Source of the DNA: Fictibacillus halophilus
Lineage (GTDB): Bacteria > Bacillota > Bacilli > Bacillales > Fictibacillaceae
Direction of reading: 5' to 3'
Assembly: GCF_016401385.1 (NCBI RefSeq)
Contig: NZ_JAEACF010000001.1
Span: forward strand, 2,046,001-2,110,000
DNA length: 64,000 nucleotides
Shown: positions 16,768 to 25,053 of the stretch, piece after piece
How the letters are laid out: every line of letters begins with the position of its first letter
Numbering within the stretch: the first letter of the stretch is position 1
Translations under genes and position numbers: made by a program
The notes under the pieces: generated by a model
What the model saw: only the letters and a program-made list of their open reading frames with translations
The model's database searches: none
Told to the model about the DNA's origin: nothing

Positions 16768-18235
16768 TTTAGTATTCTTGCCTATATTTATACCTTTGTT
16801 TTTCGGAGCTTTACTTGTTTTCTTTAATAAGAAACAAAAGGTAACGGTAAACATCTCATTTCTAGTGGTCTTGTTAAGTTTAGGTGTATCGATCTTCTTA
16901 AGTTATCATGTATTTTCATATGGACCTTTAATCTTGGAAACAGGTGACTGGAAAGCACCATACGGAATCATTCTTGTTGCGGACAAGCTGTCCGTCATCA
17001 TGATACTCGCTGTAAATGTGATCACATTAACTGCAGCGATTTTTGCACTATCTTCCGTTACAGAAAAAATGGTGCAGCACTACTTTTACCCTTTGTTCTT
17101 CTTACTGATCGCAGGGGTGAGTGGCGCTTTCTTAACAGGAGATTTGTTCAATCTATTCGTGTTTTTTGAAGTATTATTGATGGCATCCTATGGATTGATT
17201 ATTATCGGCGGTTCTAAGCATCAATTTCGTGAATCTGTAAAGTACATCTTACTTAATTTGTTTTCGTCCATTCTATTCGTTACAACCGTAGCCTTCCTCT
17301 ACTCAGTGACGGGTACAGTAAATATGGCGCAACTCGGTGAACGTGTTGGCCAAGTAGAGCAACAAGGTATTTTAACGGGAATTGGAATCTTACTATTTAT
17401 TGTTTTCGCAACAAAAGGTGCTCTATTTCCATTGTATTTTTGGCTTCCTAAATCGTATATCGTACCGTCACCAATCGTTTCTGGTTTGTTTGGTGCGCTG
17501 TTAACCAAAGTTGGTGTGTACTCTATGCTTAGGGTCTTTACACTCATTTTTTCTCACAAACTTGAGCTAACACACACGTTTTTCATTTGGATCGCTGCGA
17601 TTACAATGATCATCGGAGTCATTGGTGCGCTTTCAACATCCAACGTAAAATTGATCATCGCTTATAATATCATGCCAGCCATTGGTTTTATGCTTCTCGG
17701 TATTGGAACGTTTTCAGCGGAATCACTTGCAGGTACGATCTACTATCTCGTTCATGATATGGCGATCAAATCCGCATTATTTTTCCTTGCAGGTCTTCTT
17801 GTTTGGCATGCTGGAACGTCAAATCTAAAAAAGATGGGTGGCTATATAAAAACAGCTCCATTTATGGGCTGGATGTTTTTTATCGCCTCTCTCATATTAG
17901 CCGGGATTCCGCCTTTTAGTGGCTTTATTGGTAAGTACCTTCTGTTAAGAGGTGCAATGGATGAAGAACATTATATTGCTGCGGGAATTGGATTATTATC
18001 GAGTTTGTTAATCTTATTTTCTGTGATCCGTATCTTTATCGGGGCATTCTGGGGTGAGCTAAAAGAAGAGCCGAAACAAGCTGTGAAAACTTCAGGATTA
18101 GCAGCATCTGCTGTATTAATCGCAATCTCTATCTTGCTTGGTGTTGGAGCAGAATGGTTTTATCCGTATGTTCAGGCAGCAGCAGACAGTTTGATCGATC
18201 CACAAATCTATATAGATTATGTATTAAAGGAGTAA
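16757..18235 (+). CDS. mrpD: Na+/H+ antiporter subunit MrpD
   Basis: 492-residue NuoM/N-like antiporter subunit. The conserved glutamate in NLFVFFEVLLMASYG is E138 (E137 if the second Met is used). The lysine segment FATKGALFPLYFWLPKSY and the LVHDMAIKSALFFLAG region follow. Two ATGs in tandem (16757, 16760) follow AAGGGG; either may initiate. It is translationally coupled to mrpC. Confidence 0.95.
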   Translation: MMSNLVFLPIFIPLFFGALLVFFNKKQKVTVNISFLVVLLSLGVSIFLSYHVFSYGPLILETGDWKAPYGIILVADKLSVIMILAVNVITLTAAIFALSSVTEKMVQHYFYPLFFLLIAGVSGAFLTGDLFNLFVFFEVLLMASYGLIIIGGSKHQFRESVKYILLNLFSSILFVTTVAFLYSVTGTVNMAQLGERVGQVEQQGILTGIGILLFIVFATKGALFPLYFWLPKSYIVPSPIVSGLFGALLTKVGVYSMLRVFTLIFSHKLELTHTFFIWIAAITMIIGVIGALSTSNVKLIIAYNIMPAIGFMLLGIGTFSAESLAGTIYYLVHDMAIKSALFFLAGLLVWHAGTSNLKKMGGYIKTAPFMGWMFFIASLILAGIPPFSGFIGKYLLLRGAMDEEHYIAAGIGLLSSLLILFSVIRIFIGAFWGELKEEPKQAVKTSGLAASAVLIAISILLGVGAEWFYPYVQAAADSLIDPQIYIDYVLKE

Positions 18236-18239
18236 TTCC

Positions 18240-18716
18240 ATGACATTTCAACTTATTCTAAATTTGCTGATCGGCGTCATTTGGATGTTTTTATCTGAGA
18301 GCTACTCTTTCGCAAGTTTTATAGTTGGATTTGTGATTGGGGCAGCTCTTCTCTACTTGCTGAATCGATTCATTCCTGATTCGTATTATTTTAAACATGT
18401 GAGAGCGATTCTTTATCTGATTTTTCTATTTATAAAAGAACTTCTTCTAGCTAATATTGAAGTTTTAAAATGGGTCTATAAACCCCGGCTTGATTTTCAG
18501 CCAGGAATACTCGCACTTCCAATTGACGTTAAGAAAAATTGGGAGATTACTTTACTAGCTAACTTGATCACCTTAACTCCTGGAACTTTATCTGTCGATG
18601 TCTCTAGAGATCAAAGATATATTTATATTCATGCGATCGATCTTCCAGATGTTAATGAAACTATCGTTAGTATTAAGGAATCATTTGAAAAAGCAATAAG
18701 GGAGGTAACACGATGA
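18240..18716 (+). CDS. mrpE: Na+/H+ antiporter subunit MrpE
   Basis: 158 residues with two or three N-terminal membrane helices and a soluble tail. LITLTPGTLSVDV near residue 115 is the family hallmark. GGAG precedes the start. It is separated from mrpD by four bases and overlaps mrpF by 4 nt. Confidence 0.94.
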   Translation: MTFQLILNLLIGVIWMFLSESYSFASFIVGFVIGAALLYLLNRFIPDSYYFKHVRAILYLIFLFIKELLLANIEVLKWVYKPRLDFQPGILALPIDVKKNWEITLLANLITLTPGTLSVDVSRDQRYIYIHAIDLPDVNETIVSIKESFEKAIREVTR

Positions 18717-19003
18717 CAGATTGGTTCTCCGTTGTTGTTCATGTTTGTTTATTCGTAACGACCATCTCGATTCTGCTTCTTCTCTATCGAGCGGTTAAGG
18801 GTCCATCAAATCCAGATCGTGTAGTAGCACTCGATACGATTGGAATTAATTTGATCGCAATCACTGGAATAATGGCGATAATTTTAGATACCGTTCAGTT
18901 AAACGATATCATCTTATTAATCGGCATATTGACGTTTATTGCAACTGTCTCTGTTGCAAAATTCTTAGAAAAGGGTGTTATCATTGATCAAGATCGTGAT
19001 TAG
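18713..19003 (+). CDS. mrpF: Na+/H+ antiporter subunit MrpF
   Basis: 96-residue three-helix subunit. The segment RAVKGPSNPDRVVALDTIG near residue 25 is diagnostic of MrpF. GGGAGG lies 7 nt before the ATG. It overlaps mrpE at the 5' end and mrpG at the 3' end. Confidence 0.94.
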   Translation: MTDWFSVVVHVCLFVTTISILLLLYRAVKGPSNPDRVVALDTIGINLIAITGIMAIILDTVQLNDIILLIGILTFIATVSVAKFLEKGVIIDQDRD

Positions 19004-19328
19004 CTTCTTCCTCATCGCTGGCACCTTTTTTATTTTCTCGGGAACACTTGGTGTACTCCGTTTTCCTGACGTTTACTCAAGACTTCATGCTGCTAGTAAA
19101 GCATCAACATTAGGAGTATCCGGAATTCTTATCGGCGCCTTTATCTATGTGTTGTCTGAAATGCATGTGTTCAGCGGTAAATTGATACTTGGAATCCTTT
19201 TTGTTCTACTAACTGCGCCAGTAGCTGGTCATATGATCTCAAGAGCAGCTTACAGAACAGGAGTACCACTTTCTGATAAAACGGTATTCAATGAACTTGA
19301 AAAGAAAGAAAGCTCCAATACTCCATAA
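18984..19328 (+). CDS. mrpG: Na+/H+ antiporter subunit MrpG
   Basis: About 114 residues and three helices. The family signature GTLGVLRFPDVYSRLHAASK is near residue 25 and LTAPVAGHMISRAAYRTG lies toward the end. I prefer TTG 18984, which is 8 nt after AAAAGGG and matches the usual MrpG length; GTG 18975 overlaps that ribosome site. It is the last gene of the operon. No hairpin terminator is obvious before pssA. Confidence 0.92.
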   Translation: MIKIVISFFLIAGTFFIFSGTLGVLRFPDVYSRLHAASKASTLGVSGILIGAFIYVLSEMHVFSGKLILGILFVLLTAPVAGHMISRAAYRTGVPLSDKTVFNELEKKESSNTP

Positions 19329-19498
19329 ATAATAGCTACTATTAATCACTTTCTCTTTGTCATATAATGATTAGAATGGGTATATAATTTTAAGCAACGA
19401 ACAAGGATATGTTTATTTTTCAAAGGATACTTGTTTATCTCTTTGTACGATGCACACTTACTGCGTTCTAGCTGGTTACCCGCTTGAGGAGTGATTGT

Positions 19499-20044
19499 AT
19501 GTTCATGCTCGAAAGAGAGCGTATTGATTCAACGTTTAAGAAAGTGAAGGGACAAACCGCTAACTTCTTAACATTGATCAATTTATCACTAGGAACTTTA
19601 GCTTTATTATTTATGATCTCAGGAGATTTGAAGTTAGGATTTGTCTTAATCTTTTTAGCTGGTTTGTTTGATCGTTTTGATGGAATGGTAGCCCGAAAGT
19701 TAAATATCGAGTCCGAGTTTGGGAAACAATTAGATTCTCTTTGTGACCTAATCTCATTTGGAATTGCTCCTGCATTTTTAATCTATCAAGTCGTCCTTCA
19801 TCAGTTTGGTGTGCCCGGCATGATCTTCACCATTATCTTTATTGTTTGCGGTGCGATCCGGTTAGCTCGGTTTAACATTACAGAGTTTACTGGTTCATTT
19901 GTTGGTGTGCCGATCACTTTAGCTGGTTGTTTGATGGCTGCAGGTTATCTGACGGTTGATCTAGTACCGGGATTTCTCTATATGTTCCTGACGTTTGGAT
20001 TATCTGTACTGATGATTAGTACGATTACGATTGAAAAAAGATGA
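19499..20044 (+). CDS. pssA: CDP-diacylglycerol--serine O-phosphatidyltransferase
   Basis: About 181-residue membrane enzyme forming phosphatidylserine, the precursor of phosphatidylethanolamine. The CDP-alcohol phosphotransferase motif D-G-x2-A-R-x8-G-x3-D-x3-D is complete, from FDGMVAR to SLCD, near residues 55-80. At least four hydrophobic segments follow. ATG 19499 has AGGAG with 7-nt spacing; the upstream TTG is not needed. No psd is adjacent. A strong terminator follows. Confidence 0.9.
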   Translation: MFMLERERIDSTFKKVKGQTANFLTLINLSLGTLALLFMISGDLKLGFVLIFLAGLFDRFDGMVARKLNIESEFGKQLDSLCDLISFGIAPAFLIYQVVLHQFGVPGMIFTIIFIVCGAIRLARFNITEFTGSFVGVPITLAGCLMAAGYLTVDLVPGFLYMFLTFGLSVLMISTITIEKR

Positions 20045-20060
20045 ATATGAGGTCATTTAG

Positions 20061-20092
20061 AAAGCTTGGCATTTTGTTGCCAAGCTTTTTAT
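20061..20092 (+). terminator. pssA terminator
   Basis: Eleven-bp perfect stem AAAGCTTGGCA / TGCCAAGCTTT (20061-20071, 20078-20088), 6-nt loop and a T-run. Confidence 0.9.
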
Positions 20093-20187
20093 TGTGCGTT
20101 CCATTTTTTAGATCAGTATCCACCCGGGTATAAAGCTTGGTAATCTCAGAACTTTTTAAAATAATCCTAGAAATTTCAGTGTTAATT

Positions 20188-20236
20188 CAGCGAGTTTCTG
20201 CAATAATACGGCGAGATTTTTGTACATATCAGCGAG
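20188..20236. repeat. Three-unit 21-bp periodic repeat with CRGCGAG core
   Basis: Cores CAGCGAG, CGGCGAG and CAGCGAG start at 20188, 20209 and 20230, exactly 21 bp apart, with AT-rich degenerate flanks. The same motif and period recur at 30358-30427. The surrounding gap 20093-20364 shows no gene. Confidence 0.7.
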
Positions 20237-20364
20237 TCGACAAAGTTCGATATAAATAATCCACCCAATAGCCCCTTGCTCACTCCATATACATCTTGGC
20301 TTAGCTTTACAATTCTTGCTCAATAACAAACAAAGTCTCCATGTTCCATAAACTCCAAAAAAGC

Positions 20365-20400
20365 GAAAAACGGCAATTCCTAATAAGGAACTGCCGTTTC
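20365..20400 (-). terminator. pepF terminator
   Basis: Twelve-bp stem with one mismatch (AACGGCAATTCC / GGAACTGCCGTT), followed on the minus strand by a short T-run. It lies just beyond the pepF stop. Confidence 0.8.
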
Positions 20401-20405
20401 TAATC

Positions 20406-22187
20406 TTATTCTTCTGTTAATGCTAAAAACTCTTCCACATCGGCTGCAGCAAGCTCAATTCCTTTTAACCAGAAGTCTTGCTTCGTTACATCTATGCCAA
20501 GATGTTTTTGTGCGAGCTCTTCCACTTCCATCTTTCCTGTATCTTGTAGAAGTGCGATATATTTTTCTTCGAAGGAAGGACCTTCTTCTTTTGCTTTTGC
20601 ATAGATTCCTGCAGAGAACAGATAACCGAATGTATACGGGAAGTTATAGAACGGAACGTCTGTAATATAGAAATGCAGCTTAGATGCCCAGAAGTATGGG
20701 TGATACTCATCGAGTGCACCGTTAAAGGCTTCTTTTTGAGCTTCTTCCATCAGTTCACATAGGCGTTCTACTGATAATTGACCCGCTTTTCTTTCTTCAT
20801 ACATTCTCGTTTCAAACAGAAAACGAGCGTGTATGTTCATGAAGAATGCTACAGAACGTTGAGCCTTATCTTCGAGTAATGCAATTTTCTCTTCTTTCGT
20901 TTTTGCGCTAGAAACGGCTGCATCAGCAACGATCATCTCCGCAAAAGTTGAAGCTGTTTCAGCTACGTTCATGGCATAATTCGTCGCGTAGTAAGGCATC
21001 TCTTTTAACACATCCGTATGGAACGCATGACCAAGCTCATGTGCTAACGTTGAAACGTTGCTTGGTGTTCCAGAGAACGTCATAAAGATTCTGGTCTCTT
21101 TCTTAGTTGGGAACCCGGTACAGAATCCTCCAGGTCTTTTACCAGAACGATCTTCTGCTTCAATCCAACCGTCTAGGAATGCCTTTTCAGAGAAATCAGC
21201 CATCTTAGGTGCGAGCGTACGGAAATGCTCTACAATAAACTGAGCCGCTTCGTCATAGCTCATCTTGCTGTTTGCAGAAGATAATGGTGCATCAACATCA
21301 TACCAGCTTAATTTATCTAGACCTAAAAGTTTTGCTTTTCGATCTAAGTATTTAACGAAGATCTCTTTTTGAGAATTGATCGCGTTCCACATCGCTGAAA
21401 GAGTCTCTTCCTTCATACGATTGATCGCGAGGGGCTCTTTTAATGTTTCTTCCCAGCCTCTGTGCTTGTAGATCTCGTTTCTAAATCCTGCGATGTGATT
21501 TAGTGAAGCTGCACAGAACTCACCTTCATGATCCCATGCTTGAACAAATTTTTCGAACGTATCTTTTCTCACGTTACGGTCAGGACTTGAAAATTTATTC
21601 TCCGCTTGCCCAACTGAGAGTTCTTCTTCTTTTCCATCGATCTCAACTTTTATGGAGATTCTACCTACCACTAGATCGTACAACGTTGACCAAGCATGAT
21701 AGCCGTCAACTGCTAAATCGTTAATTAATGACTCTTCTGAGATACCAAGCTTTTCTTTTGCATTCGTTCTTCTCTCGTTTAACGAGAACGCAATATGCTC
21801 GTATTCTGGTTGACTCATCAGATCTTTCCATGCATCTTCCGAGATATCCATTAACTTCTGATCGATTACTGAACCGACGTTAGAGAATGCAGCGTAAACC
21901 GATTCTAATCTACCACGAAGTGCCATCGCCTTTTTGTCTTTTACATCTTGAGCGATCAAACATCCAATGAAAGCTCCTGCAGTTGATAATCTTTCAGAAA
22001 AACTTTGAAGTTCTTTAATGAGTGATAAGAAGTTTTCGTTTGAAAACGTGAAGGAATCCGCTTTTTTTGCTAATTCTTTCGCTTCGTGCTCCGTCCAATT
22101 TATTTCAGCTAATAAATCTTTAGATTCACTACCACCAGGAAAAACGGAATCAAGTTCCCATGTTTGTCTTAAATCTTGTAATAACAT
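20406..22187 (-). CDS. pepF: M3-family oligoendopeptidase F
   Basis: About 593-residue zinc oligopeptidase that trims short peptides in the cytosol. The gluzincin motif HELGH (in LAHELGHAFH) is near residue 380 and the downstream zinc-ligand glutamate region is NVAETASTFAEM. The open frame extends 19 codons upstream, but ATG 22187 has GGGGGAG with 5-nt spacing and begins MLLQDLRQTW as in homologues. It is monocistronic: a terminated small gene lies upstream and its own terminator downstream. Confidence 0.92.
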   Translation of the reverse strand: MLLQDLRQTWELDSVFPGGSESKDLLAEINWTEHEAKELAKKADSFTFSNENFLSLIKELQSFSERLSTAGAFIGCLIAQDVKDKKAMALRGRLESVYAAFSNVGSVIDQKLMDISEDAWKDLMSQPEYEHIAFSLNERRTNAKEKLGISEESLINDLAVDGYHAWSTLYDLVVGRISIKVEIDGKEEELSVGQAENKFSSPDRNVRKDTFEKFVQAWDHEGEFCAASLNHIAGFRNEIYKHRGWEETLKEPLAINRMKEETLSAMWNAINSQKEIFVKYLDRKAKLLGLDKLSWYDVDAPLSSANSKMSYDEAAQFIVEHFRTLAPKMADFSEKAFLDGWIEAEDRSGKRPGGFCTGFPTKKETRIFMTFSGTPSNVSTLAHELGHAFHTDVLKEMPYYATNYAMNVAETASTFAEMIVADAAVSSAKTKEEKIALLEDKAQRSVAFFMNIHARFLFETRMYEERKAGQLSVERLCELMEEAQKEAFNGALDEYHPYFWASKLHFYITDVPFYNFPYTFGYLFSAGIYAKAKEEGPSFEEKYIALLQDTGKMEVEELAQKHLGIDVTKQDFWLKGIELAAADVEEFLALTEE

Positions 22188-22321
22188 TATTTCTCCCCCA
22201 TATGTACATATTTCCACTCTTTTCTTATTATAAAAAATATTCAAACAAAAATCGACTAAGAAGTTTATTTTTTTGATTTATTTTTTGAATTATATATAGA
22301 ATTCGGTTTACCAAGGTAAAC

Positions 22322-22355
22322 AAAAAAGAAGCTCTTCTCAACAAGAAGAACTCCT
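22322..22355 (-). terminator. Terminator after the 24-aa ORF
   Basis: Nine-bp stem with one G-U pair (minus strand AGTTCTTCT / AGAAGAGCT) and a 5-nt loop, then a T-rich run. It directly follows the small ORF at 22365-22439. Confidence 0.75.
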
Positions 22356-22364
22356 TTACACCTG

Positions 22365-22439
22365 TTATTCAGCGATTGAAACATAAACAAAATAGGCCAG
22401 CATCACTACGAATGATCCATATAATACAGCATCTTGCAT
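22365..22439 (-). CDS. 24-residue predicted membrane peptide
   Basis: ATG 22439 follows GGAGGGG at good spacing and encodes 24 residues. A single hydrophobic stretch (VLYGSFVVMLAYFVYVSIA) spans the membrane and ends Glu-stop. An intrinsic terminator follows within 10 nt. Ribosome site, hydrophobic product and own terminator together support a real gene. I do not recognise a family. It lies between an SASP gene and pepF, so sporulation expression is possible but unproven. Confidence 0.6.
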   Translation of the reverse strand: MQDAVLYGSFVVMLAYFVYVSIAE

Positions 22440-22499
22440 AAGAACCCCTCCTGGTTTTTTACCTATTCTATTCCCTGTTTTTTATATCTAAACACCAAG

Positions 22500-22781
22500 T
22501 TATCGAACTTGCTTTCCTAAATTGGCTTTTGCCTGCTGAATGAGTTCTTTTACCATTCTTCCGCCGATCTGCCCGCCTACTTTTCCAGCGTCTTTTGACG
22601 TGATCGTACCGTTATATCCTTTTTGTAAGTTCACACCCATGTCTTTAGCTACTTCATACTTCACATCATCTGGTGACTGATCTGATACGTTATAACCCGC
22701 TTCTCTCATCACTTTTGCTTTTAACCGATCAAGCCCTTCTCTAGCTTCTGGGACGATAGGCTGACGCTTTCTTCTTGCCAT
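22500..22781 (-). CDS. Alpha/beta-type small acid-soluble spore protein
   Basis: 93 residues. It has the two alpha/beta SASP signatures: the GPR protease-site region KYEVAKDMGV near residue 42 and the C-terminal GKVGGQIGGRMVKELIQQA. These proteins coat spore DNA and protect it from UV, and are degraded at germination. It is longer than classical SspA/B at the N-terminus (MARRKRQPIVPEAREGLDRL), like the SspF/minor class. Expression in the forespore is expected, though I did not resolve a sigma-G promoter. Confidence 0.93.
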   Translation of the reverse strand: MARRKRQPIVPEAREGLDRLKAKVMREAGYNVSDQSPDDVKYEVAKDMGVNLQKGYNGTITSKDAGKVGGQIGGRMVKELIQQAKANLGKQVR

Positions 22782-22814
22782 ATATAAAAACTCCTTTTTT
22801 TCTTTAGTTTGTCC

Positions 22815-22853
22815 GGAGAAAAAAATAAAAAGACTGTAAATGTTACCAGTCTT
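22815..22853 (-). terminator. sigK terminator
   Basis: Seven-bp stem AAGACTG / CAGTCTT (22847-22853 with 22830-22836), then TTTATTTTTTT on the minus strand, 14 nt past the sigK stop. Confidence 0.85.
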
Positions 22854-22866
22854 CTTAAGGAAGTAT

Positions 22867-23574
22867 TTATCGTTCTGATTGCTGGCGGCTTCGGTAAAAT
22901 TCGTGAAACAGCTTCATAAGCGCTCGCTTTTCGATCCTTGAAACATAACTTCTAGAGATTCCTAGCTGTTTTGCGATCTCACGCTGTGTTTTTTCTTTTT
23001 GAAGATCGAGTCCAAATCGGCCCACGATCACTTCTTTTTCACGGTCATCCAACACATGAATATAATCGTATATCTTTTTCTTTTGCATCTTTAATTGGAT
23101 AGCATCAACGACATCTTCTGTTTCTGCTTTCAACACATCGATCAATGTAATCTCATTTCCTTCTTTGTCCGTTCCAATCGGGTCGTGGAGGGAAACATCT
23201 TTTTTTGTTTTCTTTAGAGCCCTTAGATGCATCAATATTTCGTTCTCGATACATCGAGCTGCATAAGTTGCAAGCTTCGTCCCCTTTCCTCTTGAGTAAC
23301 TCTCAATGGCTTTAATCAGTCCGATCGTACCAATTGATATTAAGTCTTCTGTATCTTCACCGGTGTTTTCAAATTTTTTAACGATATGAGCAACGAGCCT
23401 TAAGTTGTGCTCGATCAACATGGCTCTTGCATGTTCGTTTCCTTCGGCCATCTCTTTTAAGTACTGCTTTTCTTCATTTTCAGACAGGGGCTGAGGAAAT
23501 GCATTATTTTTCACATATGATACAAAAAGCATAACTTCCTTAAAAAAGTAAGCCAACACACCTACTAATGACAT
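22867..23574 (-). CDS. sigK: Pro-sigma-K, late mother-cell sigma factor
   Basis: 235 residues and uninterrupted. It begins with the hydrophobic pro-sequence (about residues 1-19) and continues [12 protein letters not shown], the mature N-terminus after SpoIVFB cleavage. Sigma-70 region 2 ([37 protein letters not shown]) and region 4 ([14 protein letters not shown] [35 protein letters not shown]) are intact. No skin-type element splits the gene, so no excision is needed. GGAGG precedes the ATG and a terminator follows. Confidence 0.97.
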   Translation of the reverse strand: MSLVGVLAYFFKEVMLFVSYVKNNAFPQPLSENEEKQYLKEMAEGNEHARAMLIEHNLRLVAHIVKKFENTGEDTEDLISIGTIGLIKAIESYSRGKGTKLATYAARCIENEILMHLRALKKTKKDVSLHDPIGTDKEGNEITLIDVLKAETEDVVDAIQLKMQKKKIYDYIHVLDDREKEVIVGRFGLDLQKEKTQREIAKQLGISRSYVSRIEKRALMKLFHEFYRSRQQSER

Positions 23575-23698
23575 GACAGCACCTCCAAAGACGTTTCTCT
23601 ATTCCCTTATCTTTATGCGGTGCTGGGCTTGGGTGTGTCTGTACATATAAAATCACACGGAACCTTTTTATTTTTTATAACGTACTAGAAATAAATGG

Positions 23699-23727
23699 TT
23701 CAAATATAAAGTTATCCATACTATAAT
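23699..23727 (+). promoter_or_regulatory. Sigma-A-type promoter of the lipoprotein/DUF350 pair
   Basis: TTCAAA (23699-23704), a 17-bp spacer and perfect TATAAT (23722-23727), 24 bp before the GTG start. Confidence 0.75.
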
Positions 23728-23750
23728 GGAGCTTGGAATGAGGTGAAATT

Positions 23751-24074
23751 GTGAATAAAACAAAAAAACTTATTGCAGGTGTTTCCTCTGCATCTGTTGC
23801 AGTCATGCTCTCTGGTTGTAACGATCAAGCGCAAGATATTCCACCAGAGCCAACTGATTCGGAATGCCAGGATTGGGAATGGGATGAAGATGATGGGGTT
23901 TATGAATGTGATGATACGGGTTCTCGCTATTTTGGTCATTATTACCATGGTGGAACTTACTACAAAGGAAAGAGCAGCTTGCTAAAAAGTTCTGCTTATA
24001 AATCCTACAAAAGTAGTTCTAGTTTTAAAGGCGGCGGATCTGGTTTCGGAGGAAGCAGTGGATTTGGCGGATAA
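23751..24074 (+). CDS. Glycine-tailed lipoprotein (YgiB/DUF1190-like)
   Basis: 107 residues starting at GTG, 5 nt after GAGGTG. A signal peptide ends in the lipobox LSGC (Cys about residue 23). The mature region is acidic with two Cys (SEC, YEC), then Tyr/His-rich and Lys/Ser-rich, and ends in an unusual Gly/Ser/Phe tail (GGGSGFGGSSGFGG). Composition and neighbours resemble E. coli YgiB/YjfM, which sit beside ATP-grasp ligases of the glutathionylspermidine-synthase family. It lies 19 nt before the DUF350 gene in one transcription unit. Function is unknown; it could be the substrate of the nearby ligase. Confidence 0.75.
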   Translation: MNKTKKLIAGVSSASVAVMLSGCNDQAQDIPPEPTDSECQDWEWDEDDGVYECDDTGSRYFGHYYHGGTYYKGKSSLLKSSAYKSYKSSSSFKGGGSGFGGSSGFGG

Positions 24075-24093
24075 ATTTTGAGGAGTTGTGAAG

Positions 24094-24492
24094 ATGGAGA
24101 ACTTATTTCTAAATTTTGCCCTTTATGCGGCGACAGGGCTCGGCTTACTTTTTGTCGGCTTTATCATTTTCGAATTAACAACAAAAACGAAAGAGCTTCA
24201 ACTAATTAGTAAAGGAAATTGCGCAGCTGCTTTATCACTTGGCGGACGACTATTTGGTCTTGCTTTTGTCATTGGATCATCTATCGCAAACTCGTTGAGT
24301 ATTATTGATCTGTTGATCTGGGGAACGGTTGGAATTATCGCTCAAATCATAGCCTTATTTGTAGCAGAACACCTAGCGATTCGTTCGAGCATCTCAAAAG
24401 CGATTGACGCAGATAACAAAGCAGTTGGACTTCTTGTCATGTTTTTAAGTGTTTCTGTTGGTTGGGTCATCGCTCAGTGTCTTACATATTAA
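24094..24492 (+). CDS. DUF350 (YjfL-like) membrane protein
   Basis: 132 residues with four hydrophobic segments arranged as two similar halves (GLGLLFVGFIIFELTTKTKE, then a second charged loop near residue 100), as in DUF350/YjfL proteins. ATG 24094 has AGGAG with 8-nt spacing; the GTG at 24088 is too close. It is cotranscribed with the lipoprotein and followed by a bidirectional terminator. The biochemical role is unknown; the family co-occurs with GspS-like ATP-grasp enzymes. Confidence 0.85.
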   Translation: MENLFLNFALYAATGLGLLFVGFIIFELTTKTKELQLISKGNCAAALSLGGRLFGLAFVIGSSIANSLSIIDLLIWGTVGIIAQIIALFVAEHLAIRSSISKAIDADNKAVGLLVMFLSVSVGWVIAQCLTY

Positions 24493-24500
24493 GAAAAAAA

Positions 24501-24532
24501 AAGCATGTGGCATGTGCCACATGCTTAAATTT
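24501..24532. terminator. Bidirectional terminator between DUF350 and the 148-aa gene
   Basis: Twelve-bp perfect stem AAGCATGTGGCA / TGCCACATGCTT with a 2-nt apparent loop, flanked by an A-run on the left and a T-run on the right. It serves both convergent genes. Confidence 0.9.
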
Positions 24533-24971
24533 TTTCTCCAACATACATAACATAAACAGCACGGTCTTCATCTATTTCAGCTGAATCACGTAAATACTGT
24601 CCTTTACCTGGTATATCCACTACGTCTTTTAACAAATATCGTATAACATCCCAATGGCTGTTTAAAGCTTGCGTATGAAGTACAGGCATGTCTCCTGAAG
24701 AGTTATAAGAGCGGAATTCTAAAAATATCCCTCTTCCTTTGTAACTCGTTTCCTCCGTAAATCTTCGAGCTTTCCCTACTTCTTTTACGATTAAAATTTC
24801 CTCGCTACCATTCATCTCATTTGACTGTAGCTCGTACTCTTTTCCACCTGTTACAAAAAATTCACAGAGCTGACGAGCATATTTTTCATCGTTATGCATG
24901 TTTTCTGGAATCTTATACGTTAAGAAAGCTTCATATTCGTTATCTCTTTCGATAAAATAAGTGAGTTCCAT
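24525..24971 (-). CDS. Conserved-looking protein of unknown function
   Basis: 148 residues from ATG 24971, which follows GAGG by 9 nt; the ATG at 24980 abuts that ribosome site. It is soluble with no signal peptide, beginning MELTYFIERDNEYEAFLTYK. I do not recognise the family. It is embedded between the DUF350 gene (convergent) and the ATP-grasp ligase gene (divergent, sharing an intergenic region of about 80 nt). This arrangement suggests a role in, or control shared with, that cluster. Confidence 0.65.
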   Translation of the reverse strand: MELTYFIERDNEYEAFLTYKIPENMHNDEKYARQLCEFFVTGGKEYELQSNEMNGSEEILIVKEVGKARRFTEETSYKGRGIFLEFRSYNSSGDMPVLHTQALNSHWDVIRYLLKDVVDIPGKGQYLRDSAEIDEDRAVYVMYVGEKI

Positions 24972-25053
24972 TATTTTCATCCTCTTTTTTATTTGTTATG
25001 TTAATCATACCAGTTTACAGTTTTATATGTATGTTTTGGAGGTAATCACACAC

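Noticed and set aside
22867..23574. Skin-like element splitting sigK
   Set aside because: The sigK frame is complete and continuous, with no recombinase nearby.
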